Both the position numbers and the translations under genes were made by a program. From the NCBI GenBank assembly GCA_029532625.1, contig JARFXM010000011.1, forward strand, positions 2,927,501-2,991,500: a stretch of 64,000 nucleotides of DNA. The letters are read 5' to 3'. The notes beneath the pieces are model-generated. The model was not told where the DNA came from, did no database searches, and was given only the letters and a program-made list of their open reading frames with translations. Shown here piece after piece: positions 10,791 through 23,512 of this stretch. The stretch's first letter is position 1, and each line of letters opens with the position of its first letter. The stretch is from Lomentospora prolificans (lineage: Eukaryota; Ascomycota; Sordariomycetes; Microascales; Microascaceae).

Positions 10791-13700
10791 ATTTCTATAA
10801 TATCTTCCTAACTTAGTAGTAGGTAAATATCTAGTATTACCTACTTATTCAGTAGTTATAGGTTAATAACTACTCTCCTATTATATTTCTTAGTATCTAT
10901 AGATTAGTATACTATAAATACTAGGTAAGTGATTAGTACTAGTTACCTTATCTATTCTATCTTTCCTTACTAGTAAAGAGGGTTATAGGTCTTATTTAAA
11001 ATAAGTCTCTTATTACTTACTAATAGGTATTAGTATATATTTTATTTTTAATTTTACTAACTATTAGTAAGATTGATTCTTATTTTATCCTCTTCTACTA
11101 TAAGTATAATCCCTTAATCCTTATAGATAATCTTATATTTATTTATAAGGTTAGTTATCTTTACTATAAACTCTAAGTTAGTATTTACTATTAAAACCCC
11201 TTTTTTAGTCTTTATGACTAGCACTTTCTTTAGTATATTAATACTATAGCTAGGGATTTGATAATCAGTATTAAGAAGTGCTTTTTAAGCCTACTTTTGC
11301 TCTTTTTATACTTCTACTACCTCTTTCTCTACTATTTATAGCTACTAGTAAGTAACCTCTCCCTTGATAGGATTATCTAGCCTCTCTATTACTTCTATTA
11401 ATACTATAAATACCTATTCTTTAGGGTTACTCTCTACTATTCTTCCTACTTTTTCACTATATTTTAATATTATCTAGGATACTATTAGGTTACTAGCTAT
11501 TACTATTTTAGAAGTAGACTATAATATCTTAGTATTATAGATATTATTATATATTAACTAAAAGTAGTAAGTTTACTCTTACTTACTATCCCCTTCCTTC
11601 TACTACCTAACCTTTCCTACTCCTATTAGTTTTGGAAGGTTAATATAGTAGAGAGGGATTACTATTTTAGATTCTAGTAGGATCCTTACTATATAAGCTA
11701 CTACTATTTTTCTTTCTATCCTTCTTTTCTTCTTTAATATCCTTAGGTCTACTTTCATCCCCTAATATACTAGGAACTTAATAATTCCCTTCTATAGGTT
11801 AATTATTACTCCTATCTAGATTAAGAAATTATTACTAAGTAATAACTTAGGACTAAGGTTATTAATAATATCTACTATTATAGTTATATAGCTATTAACT
11901 TCTATTTCCTATATAGTTCTAGGAATATAGAAATCAAAGCTTACTTCCTTATTAATATTAAAATTAGCTCTTATACCTACTATTATAACCAGCTTGCTTT
12001 TAGTAGTAAATACTATATTTAGTGAATTCTTAGTAAGCTATTCCTTATCAACTAGGATAGAGCTTGCTTCTATATTAAGGTAAATCTTTACTTCTAGTCT
12101 ATTCTTCTTAAATCTTACTAGTATCTATAGGTATATTGATTATTAGTCTTTTAGGATAAGGGTTAGTAGTATTATCAGGTTAATTACTTATCCTAGGGAG
12201 TAGGGTAGGTTATTATTATTTACTACCTGATTTCTTAGGTATAATCTCCTATAGTCTCTTCCTATACTGACCTCCTTATTCCTTCCTTGCTACCTGTATC
12301 TCTTAGCCTGATAATAGTAATGCAGGGCCTTCTTAGACTAAAATACTTCTTTACATATTAGGTATATATTTGCCCTACTCCTCTCTTCCTTATATACTAG
12401 CTGAGAGTAGTAGGTGTTAAACTCCCTCCTATTAGTTCTATTTTCACTCTTATTACTATTACTAGCTAGCTTACTTTTTATAATAAATATATTATCTCTT
12501 TCTGGTTTAGAAGTGTTATCTTTACTACTTCCTTCCTTACTTATTACTATGAAAGTATATCTAGCCTGCTTTAGCTTTCTTTCTTCCTTACTAGTATTAG
12601 GGTTATCCTTATATATTTTTTCAACTAGATAGCTTCTCCTTTACTAGGTATTTCTTTTCTAGTAGGTTTTAAACTATTAAGGATATCTTTTATCCCTTTA
12701 CTCTATTTACTATAGCCTCCTTAATAGCTATTATAGTTAAGAGTTACTTAAGTAAAGTAGAGTATACTAATTAGAGAGCTCCCTTTAGTAAGTAGGGGGT
12801 TTATCTCTCTCCTTAGTCCTTCTCTATTACCTCCTTACTAGTACTTAGTCCCTTATTAGCTTTTCCTTATATTCTGGATTGCTATATCCTTAGTATGACC
12901 TATTCTGCTATTACTATTGGTTTAGCTGAGCCCAGTTCATAGCTACCAGCCTACTCTTACTGTCTGCCTTATCTGCTGATATTATCTCTACTAGTTGGGC
13001 AGATTCTTCAATTAATGGCTAAGAAGTGGCAAGGGAGTCACCCAGTAGTTCAGCCTTCTCTTCCACCCTTATTATCTACTTATTAGTATCTCTTCCTTCT
13101 ACTAGCTTTACTATTACTACTTATAAGGTAGGGTTTAAGTAATTATAAGCTACTATTAGCTGATTATAGATACTACTATTATCTTATACTTATATATACT
13201 ATATGTATTAGACTATGAAATTATATACTAGCTTCTACTTTTTCATATCTACTACTATATATATATTCTTAGTTAACCATTCTTCAGCTTTATACCTCTA
13301 AATGCCAAATCATTAATATAGGGTGGCTACCTATCCATTAACTATTCCTCACTATAATCACTACCTTTCTTACAGGGAAACAATCTCACTCTACCATATT
13401 AGCACTTTGCCTTTTAATAGCTTATAGAGGCTAATTACTATCTAGTATACCTTCTCTATACTATCTTAAGCCTCTACCTCTAGTATATTAGTGAAAAGGG
13501 TTATATCATAGAAGTATATTCATTTACTATCTATAAAGTATCCTTACTTACTATACTTCTTTTTATTAGTATCTAGCTAAAAGAAACTGATTAACTTGAT
13601 CTACTATTAGTATTCTATTACTATCTTACTTCTAGATAGTAGTATAGGTACTAGTACTATAGGGTTAGGATATAGTAGCTATTAGGGTATTACTCTCTAG

Positions 13701-14837
13701 AATACCTATATAATAGCTTCTACTATCTTGGTTATATCTAGTTATCCTTAACTTCTAATTAGTAAATAGTTACTAGTTCCTTATAAGCTAAATATAGGGG
13801 TAGGTCTATAATCCCTATCTATTAGCTAGCTATAATTACTATCTTATCTTAGTAGTAGGATTAGTAATACTACTAGGGGTCTTTCTAGGGATTAATACTA
13901 AATAACTAGTATACTCTCTAGTACTAGATATTATGGCTAATTAAACCCTAGTTGTGGGTATCTTGGTGTAGGGGTGTTATCCCTTGTTTATATTATTAGA
14001 CCTTATATATATAGGTTTTAAGGGTAATAGATACTAGGTACCTATTAGTCTAGTTAGTAAGTATCTCTACTATTATCTCCTCTTCCTCTTAGTATAAATC
14101 TAGTTAGTAAAGGTTAACCTTTCTAGATATAAAGGGTAATAGCTTATAATTACTTACTAGTACTTACTACTAGCTATAGAGTACTTCTTATAACTAGGAT
14201 GATATACTAATTAGTAAGTATATCTTATCTCTTACTAATAACTAGCATCCTATGCTAATCCTGGCTAGCTATTACTAGATATCTTCTACTATAGCTCCTA
14301 ACTTCCCTTTAGTCTCTAGGTTAGCTTTCCTTATATAATTACTATTCTAATAAGGCCTTAAAGGAGTATTCTCTAGCTATTTCTTATAGAGGGGAGGATA
14401 CCCTACTTAGTAAGCTAGTAGTTTTATACTTATAGGGGTTATCACTATTATTAGAATAGGGAAAATTACTAGGGGTATTTAAGGAGGAAGTAGCTACTAC
14501 TATTTAAGTATAAGTTACTACTCCTTTTTTACCTTTAATAGGTAGTATCTTATTAGGGTTTAGAGGATTCCTACTATTACTAGCTTCCTCTATTCCTACT
14601 TATTTTCACCTTCTTAGCTTATAATTACTATAAAGGTAATTTATAGCTAGTACTAGGTATACTACTTATTATTATTACTAGTTAGTAATCCTAGGATTAC
14701 TAGCATCTTATTAGGTAGTAATCTCTTTCATATAGAGATCATAGAGGACCTATTATAGCTATCTTATAGTTAAGATAGCTCTTCCAGGGTGTAGTTTCTT
14801 GCTTAAGGATGAAGGGTTAAATAAGTAATACTACTAC

Positions 14838-15188
14838 TATTATAGCTTATACTATATCTACTTGCTTACTAGCTACTAAGCTGCTAATAAGTAAGTAGGA
14901 GGGTTCTATAATACTATTCATAGATTTGAGATGATTACTAGTTTTATATTAGTTAACCTCTATATATTCTATTTATATATAGTATAGGTATTCCTTTATA
15001 ATAGTAAAATAGTCTTATTCTTTCTATCTAGCTTATAGTTCCTTACTTCTTTTATATATTCCTTGCCTTTAACCTTTAGTATTGCTTACTTACTACTAAG
15101 GTTCTACCAGAGTATGTTCATACTTACTTATATTGGTATGGCATGTTATAGAGTGCCTCCATGCTTGCTTGCATGATATAGCGTAACA
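14838..15188 (-). repeat. 5' LTR of element B
   Basis: Starts TATTATAGC (RIP form of TGTTACGGC) and ends GCGTAACA, unmutated. It is 351 bp and flanked by the right copy of the AATCC target duplication. As B reads on the minus strand, this is its 5' LTR. Confidence 0.92.
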
Positions 15189-17594
15189 AATCCCTTACTA
15201 CTTCTTAGCCACTAATAGAAGAGACTACCCAGCTAGCAGATATAGTATCAGTAGATAAAGTAGATAGTAAAAGCAAGCAGGCAGCAGTAAACTAGGCCTA
15301 GTTAAACTAATAGCAGTAGTAAGATAGGCCATACTAAGGATATAGTGACCTAGAATATGAAAGAAAGCCTATAAAGGAAAGATTACTAGTAATAAGGTAA
15401 TAGAGAAGGGCTAAGGAGAGAGATAGAACCCCTACTTACTAAAAAGAGTTTACTAATTAGTATACCCTACCTTACTTAGGTAACTCTTAACTATAATAGC
15501 TATTAAGAAGGCTATGGTAGATAGGGTAGAAGGATAAAAGATATCCTTAATAGTTTAAAACTTACTAAAAAAGAAATAATTAATAAAGGAGAAGCTATCT
15601 AGTTAAAAAGATATATAAGGATAACCCTAATACTAGTAAAGAGGAGAGAAAGCTATAGCAAGCTAGTTATATATTTATAGTAATAGGTAAGGAAGGAAGT
15701 AGTAAAGATAATACTTCTAAGCTAGAGAAAGATAATATATTTATTATAAAAGGTAAGCTAGCTAGTAATAGTAATAAGAGCAAGAGTAGAACTAGTAGAG
15801 AGGAATTTAATACCTACTATTCCTAGCTAGTAAGCAAGGAAGAGAGAAGTAGGGTAAATATATACCTAGTATATAAAGAAGTATTTTAGTCTAAGAAAGC
15901 TCTACATCACTATTATCAGGCTAAGAGATATAGGTAGTAAGGAAGGGATAAGGAGGTAAATATAGAAAGAGATTATAGGAGATCATACCTAAGAAATCAA
16001 ATAGTAAATAATAATAATCTACCCTATTCCCTAAGATAAGTAATTAACCTAATAATACTACTAACCCTTATCCTAAAGGACTAGTAAATAATATACCTAA
16101 GGATACCAGTAAGGTTTAAAAAGAATAGGCTAGAAGTAGAGGTCTACCTTAATATAAGAGCAAGCTCTATCCTAGTTAATAAGGAATAGCTTACTAAGAA
16201 TTCACTAAATATAGTATTTACTACTAAAAGTAAGCCTATTATAATAGTAGGTATAAGGGCTAATTTTAATATAACCAAGGAGGCTAGCTTTGATTTCTAT
16301 ATCCTAGGAATAATATAGGGAATAGAAGTTAATAGTTATATAATTATAATAGTGGATATTATTAATAACCTTAGTCTGAAACTATTACTTAGTAATAATT
16401 TCTTAATATAAATAGGAGTAATAATTAACCTATAGAAAGGAATCACTAAGTTCCTAGTATATTAGGGGATAAAAGTAGACTTAAGGATATTAAAGAAGAA
16501 AAGAAGGATAGAAAGAAAGGTAGTAGTAGCTTATATAATAAGGATTTTACTAAGATCTAAAATAATAATCCCTCTCTACTATATTAACCTTCTAAAACTA
16601 ATAAAAGTAGGAAAAGTTAGGTAGTAGAAGGAAGGGGATAGTAAGTAAGAGTAAACTTACTACTTTTAGTTAATATATAATAATATCTATAATATTAAGA
16701 TATTATAGTCTACTTCTAAAATAGTAATAGCTAGTAACCTAATAGTATCCTAGATAATATTAAAGTATAGTAAAAGAGTAGGAAGAATAGTAGAAAGTAA
16801 CCCTAAAGAATAAGTATTTATAGTATTAATAGAAGTAATAGAAAGACTAGATAATCCTATTAAGGGAGAGGTTACTTACTAGTAGCTATAAATAGTAGAG
16901 AAAGAGGTAGTAGAGGTATAAAAAGAGTAAAAGCAGGCCTAAAAGGTACTTCTTAATACTAATTATTAAATCCCTAGCTATAGTATTAATATACTAGAGA
17001 AAATACTAGTTATAAAAACTAAAAAAGGGGTTTTAATAGTAAATACTAACCTAGAGTTTATAGTAAAGATAACTAATCTTATAAATAAATATAAGATTAT
17101 CTATAAGGATTAAGGGATTATACCTATAGTAGAAGAGGATAAAATAAGAATTAATCTTACTAATAATTAGTAAAATTAAAAATAAAATATATACTAATAC
17201 CTATTAGTAAGTAATAAAAGACTTATTTTAGATAAGACCTATAACCCTCTTTACTAATAAAGAAAGATAGAATAGATAAGGTAACTAATACTAATCACCT
17301 GCCTAATATTTATAGTATACTAATCTATAGATACTAAGAAATATAATAGGAGAGTAGTTATTAACCTATAACTATTAAACAAGTAAGTAACACCAGATAT
17401 TTACCTACTACCAAGTCAGGAAGATATTATAGAAACACTATATAGTAAGTAAGTGTTCACTAGCCTTGATACTAAAAAGTTCTTCTATCAGCTACTAATC
17501 TATTATAAGCATCATGACTACATAGTAGTGATCAGCCTGCAAGGGTTGGAGTGATCGAATGTCATTCTCATGGGTTTCAAGAACTCACCAGTAT
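15189..17594 (+). pseudogene. Element C internal segment: gag end, protease and start of RT
   Basis: Continues element C after the B insertion and matches the reverse complement of B from about 13.03 to 10.64 kb. A protease-like patch (VYLNI-ASSILVN) reads near 16140-16190. The RT N-terminal palm block LDTKKFFYQ reads at about 17465-17495, just before gypsy-A cuts the RT at 17594. Heavy RIP except the last ~90 bp, which keep CpG and normal composition. Confidence 0.75.
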
Positions 17595-18035
17595 TATAAC
17601 GGGTTGAACCCTGGAACACGAGTGCCAGCGATGCTGGCACCCCCTATACCCTCTGAAAGGGGACAGCGCCCTCTCACCAGGCCTGCTGCGATCAGAGCTC
17701 TGTGCACCCCCCCTGTCAGGAGGTCCGCTAGCAACCCCCCTGTGGACCCATGGTAATAAGACCACCTGTGCACCCCCCTGTCAGGAAGCCCACAAGTAAT
17801 CTCCCAGTGGACTAGCTGCAGTAGGACAGCATACACACCCCTGCCTAGAGGTCTGTGACCCTACTGTAGACCTACTCCCATAGGTGTGCGCACCCCTGTA
17901 AGTGGCCCCTATATAACTGCTACTATAGTAGAAGATCCCTCTTTTCCTATTCTTTCCTTTTACTCTTTAGTTATTTTATAATAGACATATCTAGGCCCTG
18001 TATTATAGACTACACCCTGTAGCTAGCCTGTAACA
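17595..18035 (+). repeat. 5' LTR of gypsy-A
   Basis: Starts TATAACGGG (RIP form of TGTAACGGG). A TATATAA box lies at 17910-17916, and the AGTTATTTTATAATA segment, complementary to the primer-binding site, at 17969-17983 about 60 bases downstream. The 441-bp LTR is longer than the 399 bp of gypsy-B, so they are related but distinct subfamilies. Confidence 0.93.
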
Positions 18036-18050
18036 TATTATAAAATAACT
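18036..18050 (+). promoter_or_regulatory. Self-priming primer-binding site of gypsy-A
   Basis: The 15 bases directly after the LTR, TATTATAAAATAACT, are the perfect reverse complement of 17969-17983 in the LTR. This is the arrangement of Tf1-type elements, which prime reverse transcription with the 5' end of their own RNA instead of a tRNA. No TGG-type tRNA primer site is present. Confidence 0.75.
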
Positions 18051-18088
18051 CTCTATAAAAGAACCCTTAGAAGTGATAGTCAGTTACT

Positions 18089-21000
18089 ATGGCATCTCTA
18101 AGTATTCCCTTCATAATTAACCCCCCTTTACTAGAAGGAAAGACCTCTTTAAACCCTAACTAGGTAAACTATCTAGTTAAGTAAGCTATAAACTAGGCTA
18201 CTCAACTAATATAGGAATAGCTAGCCTAGCTGACTACTACCCTGTAAATAATATAGGCTGTGATGATGAACCTAGCCCTATTTGCTGGTTCTACTCTAGG
18301 TATATAAATGCCCCTCTCTAACTAGCCCTCTAAGCCCCCTGCTAAAGAGATGCTCTCTACTGCTTACTAAGGAGTAGTTAAACTGAAACTCCTACTAGAC
18401 CCCTCTAAGTTTATAGGGAAGTGGAAGGACTATGATATATAGGTATAGTAGATATATGATAAGATCTGCTATAATAGCCTGCTTATTAGAGATAATAGAA
18501 GGATATAGTATATTATTAACTCCTACTTAGGACTAATACCCTAAGCTATAGTCTTAACTTTCTTTACTAAAGGTGGACTAAATAGTCTCTAAGACCCTAA
18601 TACCTTTATAGACTATCTAGACTAGACTTATACTAATAGGAACTAAAGAGCCTAAGCCTATAATAAACTCTATACCCTGAAATAGGGAAATAATAAACTC
18701 TACTTATCTTATCTACTAAGGTATAAATAGCTAATAGTAGAAGTAGGTATAGCTAGTTAGGTGGATGAAACTAAGATCTCCTTTCTTAAGAAGGGCCTTC
18801 ACTAAGAGATCTATAAAAAACTAATTAGTATAAACCTCCCTACTAAGTACTTCCTATAGATTAACTATATTAGGGAAATTATAGGTAAGCTTGAATAGTT
18901 AGAATAAAGCTTATACCTAGCCTATTACTAGAACCCTAACTTAACTAGGAGACTAGAAAGAAAACCTAGCTCCTAGTACACTCTGGACTATTACCCCTAA
19001 CTTGATAGAGATAGGGATATAAGGATGATAGGAGTAAACTATACTTATATAGATAGGTATACTAAGTAAAAATAGAACTATGGTTACTTGCTAAAGAATA
19101 GGAGGGAACTAATATAGCCCTCCTATCTTAATACTAGTTCCCTTTATAGTAACTTTAAATACTTATCTATACTATTAAAGGAGGTCCTTATTAGGTAAGT
19201 AAAAGAAGATATAGAGAGTACTCTAGAATCCTTAGGTAAGGAGAGTAAGTTAGAAAAAGGCTAGCTCTAGTATAAAGTTAGGTATTAGAGCCTTTAGTAA
19301 TAGAGAAGTAAGATTAGGAAGCTTTTAAGCTAAGAATAGATAAGAACTTTATACTAATTACTACTTAAATTAATAAAAAAATTATTAAAGTACTAGTAAA
19401 TATTAGGTATAACTCTTATATAGCTATTAATAAATCCTTTACTAAATTACTCTACCTCCCCCTTATTAACTACTCCCCCTAAGTAGTATAAGGGTTCTCT
19501 AATAACTCTCTAGCTATATATATTATAGGTGTAGCTATATTGGATATAGAGATAGGAGGATTTATAGAATACCTTTTTACCTATATTATCCTTAGCCTAA
19601 GTGAGGACTTATTCCTAGATAAACCCTAGTTAGAAAGAAATACTATTATCTTCTATATAGATTAGTAGTACTTCTTTTATAGAAAGGTAGGGATTACTAT
19701 CTATCTTATAAGTAAGGAAGAGTTTATAAGACTCTAAGAGATCTAGGTAGTAACCCTTCTCTTTATATACTCCTTTACTATATTCTATAAGTACCTCTAT
19801 TATAAGAAACTACCTATATCTATATAGCTAAGAGTAGTAAGTATTATAAATATAGATAAAGTACTTAAAAGGAAGGTTTTTATAAACCTAGAAGACTATA
19901 TCCTATAATATATCCTTAAAAAGTTCCCTTAACTCTTCTTTAAAGACTCTATAAATAAACTACCTCTTTACTAGCTAGGAGTAGACTATAAGATTAACCT
20001 AGTCCTAGATAAGGATAGTATAGAACTACCCTTACTATAAGGTCTACTATATTATATATCTAGAGAGGAGCTACTAGTCCTCTACTAGATACTCTCTGAG
20101 CTACTTGATAAAGGGTTTATCTAAGCTAGTAGCTTACTAGTAGTAGCTCTGGTACTTTTCATATAGAAACCAGGAGGTAGCCTCTATTTCTATATTAACT
20201 ACTAAGTACTTAATACTATATTAAAAAAGGACTACTACCTACTCCTACTAATTATAGAGACCCTATACAACCTAGCTAGCACCTGATAGTTTACTAAACT
20301 AGATATCTATACTACTTTCTATAAGATCTATATAGTAGAGGGCTATAAAGAGAAAACTATATTCTAGACCTAATATAGACTCTTCGAATGGCTAGTATAT
20401 CTGTTTAGGCTATCTAATACTCCTATGACCTTCTAGTAGCTTATTAATATAACCCTATATGAATTCACTAATTTCATTACTACCTATATTAATAATATGC
20501 TCATCTATTTAAGAGGATCCTAGAGTGACCATAAAGTGAAAGTATAGAAGGTACTCTAAGTACTCTCTAATATAGGACTATACTTAGACTTAAAGAAGTA
20601 TAAGTTTAGTATAAAAATAGTTAAGTACCTAGGGTTTATAATAACTACTAGAAAAGGTGTCTTCTATAACCTGGAAAAACTAAGGGCTATCTATGAATAG
20701 GCCCTGCCAACCTCTATAAGAGGTATCTAAAGTTTCCTTAGCTTTACTAACTATTACTAAGTATTTATCTATGACTTTATAAAGGTAACCCTACTACTAA
20801 TTTAGTTAATAAGGAAAGGGATCCTATTCTAATAGGGCTAGGAGTAGTAGGAGGCCTTTAACACCTTAAAGGTAGCCTTTATAAAGAAGCTAATACTTTA
20901 CTAGTAGGACCCTAAATAACCTACTTGGATTAAGATAGACTACTCTAGATCTACCCTAGGTAGTATCCTCTCCTAGGAGGATGGAAGTAGGTAGTACTAT

Positions 21001-23080
21001 ATTATAGCCTACTACTTATAGTAGCTCAGCCCCACTAAGTATAACTACCCTATCTATAATAAAGAGATACTAGTGATTATATAATACTTCTTTGAATAGT
21101 CTATAGAACTAACTAGTTATAGTACCTTCACTATATTTATAGACTATTAGAATCTTACCTACTTTATAACTAGGTAGTAGCTAATAGAATAGTAAAGCTA
21201 TTAGGCTGAACTCCTATCCTATTATTACTTTACCCTATACTACTACCTAGGGAGCCTAAATAGTATAGTAGATACCCTATCCTATTAAAAGTAAGATATT
21301 CCTTAGGATAACCTAGATAACTAAGAAATAGGATATTTTATCTAACTGATTCCTACCTCTATACTCCCTATAGAACCTACTATTATCCTGCCAGAGCTGC
21401 TTTAGATAGTATAGAGTAAGTTTATAGAAGAGCCCCTAGTAATAAGCCCTATAGATATCTTCTAGATAGAACTAGAGCTATAATAGCTCTAGAATAATAC
21501 CTTACTAGAAGATACTACCTATTAGAGAGTATTTACTATAGTCTCTTAGGGGGACTATAGTTTTCCCCTAATACTAAATTTCAAGCTATAGATATTAAAG
21601 TACTATATTAATATAAATAACTAGCTTACCTTTAGAGATTAATTATAGGTACCTAGTAAAAGTATGAGCTACCCTTTATAGGGCTGCTTAGTCTAAGCTA
21701 TCTATAATATAAGTACTACTAGCTACCTAGGCTATAAGGGAACTATTACTATGGTAACCTGCTAGTTTTATTAGCCTAGGTTGATATAGGATGTCTACTA
21801 GTTTATAAGGAACTATGATATCTATAGAAGAGGAACTATCTAGAGATAGACTAAATATAGCCTCCTTAAATTACTCCCTATACTAGAGAGGACTTAGAGT
21901 AAGCTTACTATAGACTTTATAACTAACCTTCCCCCTACTAGTCTAGATAGAGTAACCTTTCTATAGGTTATTATCAACTACCTCTCTAAGAATATAATAC
22001 TGGAACCAATAATAACTATAGCTATAGAAGCCTATACTAAGTATTTCCTTACTATCTATTACTAGTATCATAGAATTCCTAACTTAATTATAAGTGACAG
22101 AGGTAGTAACTAGATAAGCTATTTCTAGAGAAGGTTCTATGAATAGCTAGGGATCAAATGCTAACTAAGCTTAGCCTACTACCTATAGACTGATAGTGGC
22201 CCTGAACGAATGAACCAGGAAGTATAACACTACCTATAGGCATTTATCTATTATTCCTAGTTAGATTAGGGTGAGTATATCCTACTTGTATAGTTAGCTC
22301 TAAATAATAGGGTAAATACTACTATTAGGATGAGCCTATTCTTCCTAGAATATGGCTATAATGTAGATCTACTCAGTATTATAGAGAGTGCTCCCTCTGC
22401 TCCCTATAATGTAGAGGAGAAATGAGCTAATAAGTTCTATACCTACCTTTATAAAGCCACTAGGTTTGCCCAGGTAGTAATAGCTACTGCCTAACTCTGA
22501 TAGGAAGAAGTAGTAAATATATAGCACTACCTAGCTAAGAGGTTCAAAGTTAGTAATAAGGTCTGGCTCTAGGTGAAGAACTATAGCTTACTATACCTAT
22601 TAAAGAAGTTAGACTGGCTCTACTATAAATATATAGTAATAGTAGTACTAAGTGCTAGTATTATAGAACTAGATATCCTTAGTAATATCTATAAGTGCTT
22701 TAATATAGACCTCCTATAGTAAGTATATAGTAACCTACTACTAGGCTAGTAAACTAATAATATATAACCCCTACTACTCTATAAAGGTGGAGAAGATGAA
22801 TACTAAGTGGTGTAAATCCTCTATACTAGGTAGAAGAAGTGAGGAAGAGGCTGTTTCTATGAAGCCTTAGTATATTAGGAAGGCTATATAGCTCCTACTT
22901 AGGAGCTAGTAGAATATATATAGGATATAGTAGTATTAGATACCTATAAAGTATACTATAGACCTATTACTAAAGTAGATAGGCCTATAGAGGAATATAA
23001 TAACCTCTAGAGACCATATAGAGCTATAATAAACCCCTAATAAGGGCCTTCTAATAGGAGGAGGGGGGTACTATAATAGG
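18089..23080 (+). pseudogene. gypsy-A gag-pol, RIP-inactivated
   Basis: The Gag start ATGGCATCT at 18089 matches the gypsy-B Gag start. RT homology runs about 20150-20560, with KPGGSL, a KLD block, LFEWLV, SNTP and TYINNMLIY in place of a YxDD motif. Integrase homology follows at roughly 21900-22350 (DRGSN-like block near 22100) and a chromodomain-like tail near 22800-22950. The frame runs through the polypurine tract and would stop in the LTR (CTA TAA at 23071-23076), as in gypsy-B. Dozens of TAA/TAG codons make it non-coding. Confidence 0.85.
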
Positions 23081-23512
23081 TTGAACCCTGGAACATAAGT
23101 GCTAGTAATACTGGTACCCCCTATACCCTCTAAAAGGGGATAGTACCCTCTTACTAGGCCTACTATGATTAGAGCTTTATACACCCCCCCTATTAGGAGG
23201 TCTACTAGTAACCCCCCTATGGACCTATAGTAATAAGACTACTTATATACCCCCCTATTAGGAAGCCTATAAGCAATCTCCTAGTAGACTAGCTATAGTG
23301 GGATAGTATATACACCCCTGCCTAGAGGTCTGTGACCCTACTACAGACCTACTCCCATAGGTGCGTGTACCCCTGTAAGCAGCCCCTATATAACTACTGC
23401 TATAGTAGAAGATCCCTCTTTTCCTGTTCTTTCCTTTTGCTCTTTAGTTATTTTATAATAGATATATCTAGGCCCTGTGTTGCAGACCACACCCCATGGC
23501 TAGCCTGTAACA
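23072..23512 (+). repeat. 3' LTR of gypsy-A, preceded by polypurine tract
   Basis: It is 441 bp, ends CCTGTAACA and is followed by the AGTAT duplication. The polypurine tract AGGAGGAGGGGGGTAC (23056-23071) lies immediately upstream, the expected plus-strand priming site. Confidence 0.92.

Larger units (their letters stand above)
5619..15188 (-). mobile_element. Element B: full-length 9570-bp copy of the C family inserted in C, opposite orientation
   Basis: The LTRs at 5619-5969 and 14838-15188 are both 351 bp, and the perfect 5-bp target duplication AATCC is at 5614-5618 and 15189-15193. The flanks rejoin into continuous element C sequence, as shown by comparison with B's own copy of that site near 13.03 kb. 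RT and integrase motifs read on the minus strand. It is heavily RIP-mutated throughout apart from a few islands. Because B lies inverted inside C, most of B can pair with C as long inverted repeats. Confidence 0.95.
17595..23512 (+). mobile_element. gypsy-A: 5918-bp chromovirus-type Ty3/gypsy retrotransposon
   Basis: Two LTRs of exactly 441 bp (17595-18035 and 23072-23512) and a perfect 5-bp target duplication AGTAT (17590-17594, 23513-23517) define the element. The equivalent site in element B reads AGCAT, so the target was RIP-mutated in C. The gag and pol order matches gypsy-B. It is inserted in the RT gene of element C. RIP damage is intermediate: many stops, but the LTRs retain long GC-rich stretches. 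Confidence 0.95.

Noticed and set aside
12414..12632. Leu-rich 72-codon plus-strand frame in element B
   Set aside because: Antisense to the Gag-Pol region of B and with the same compositional artefact.
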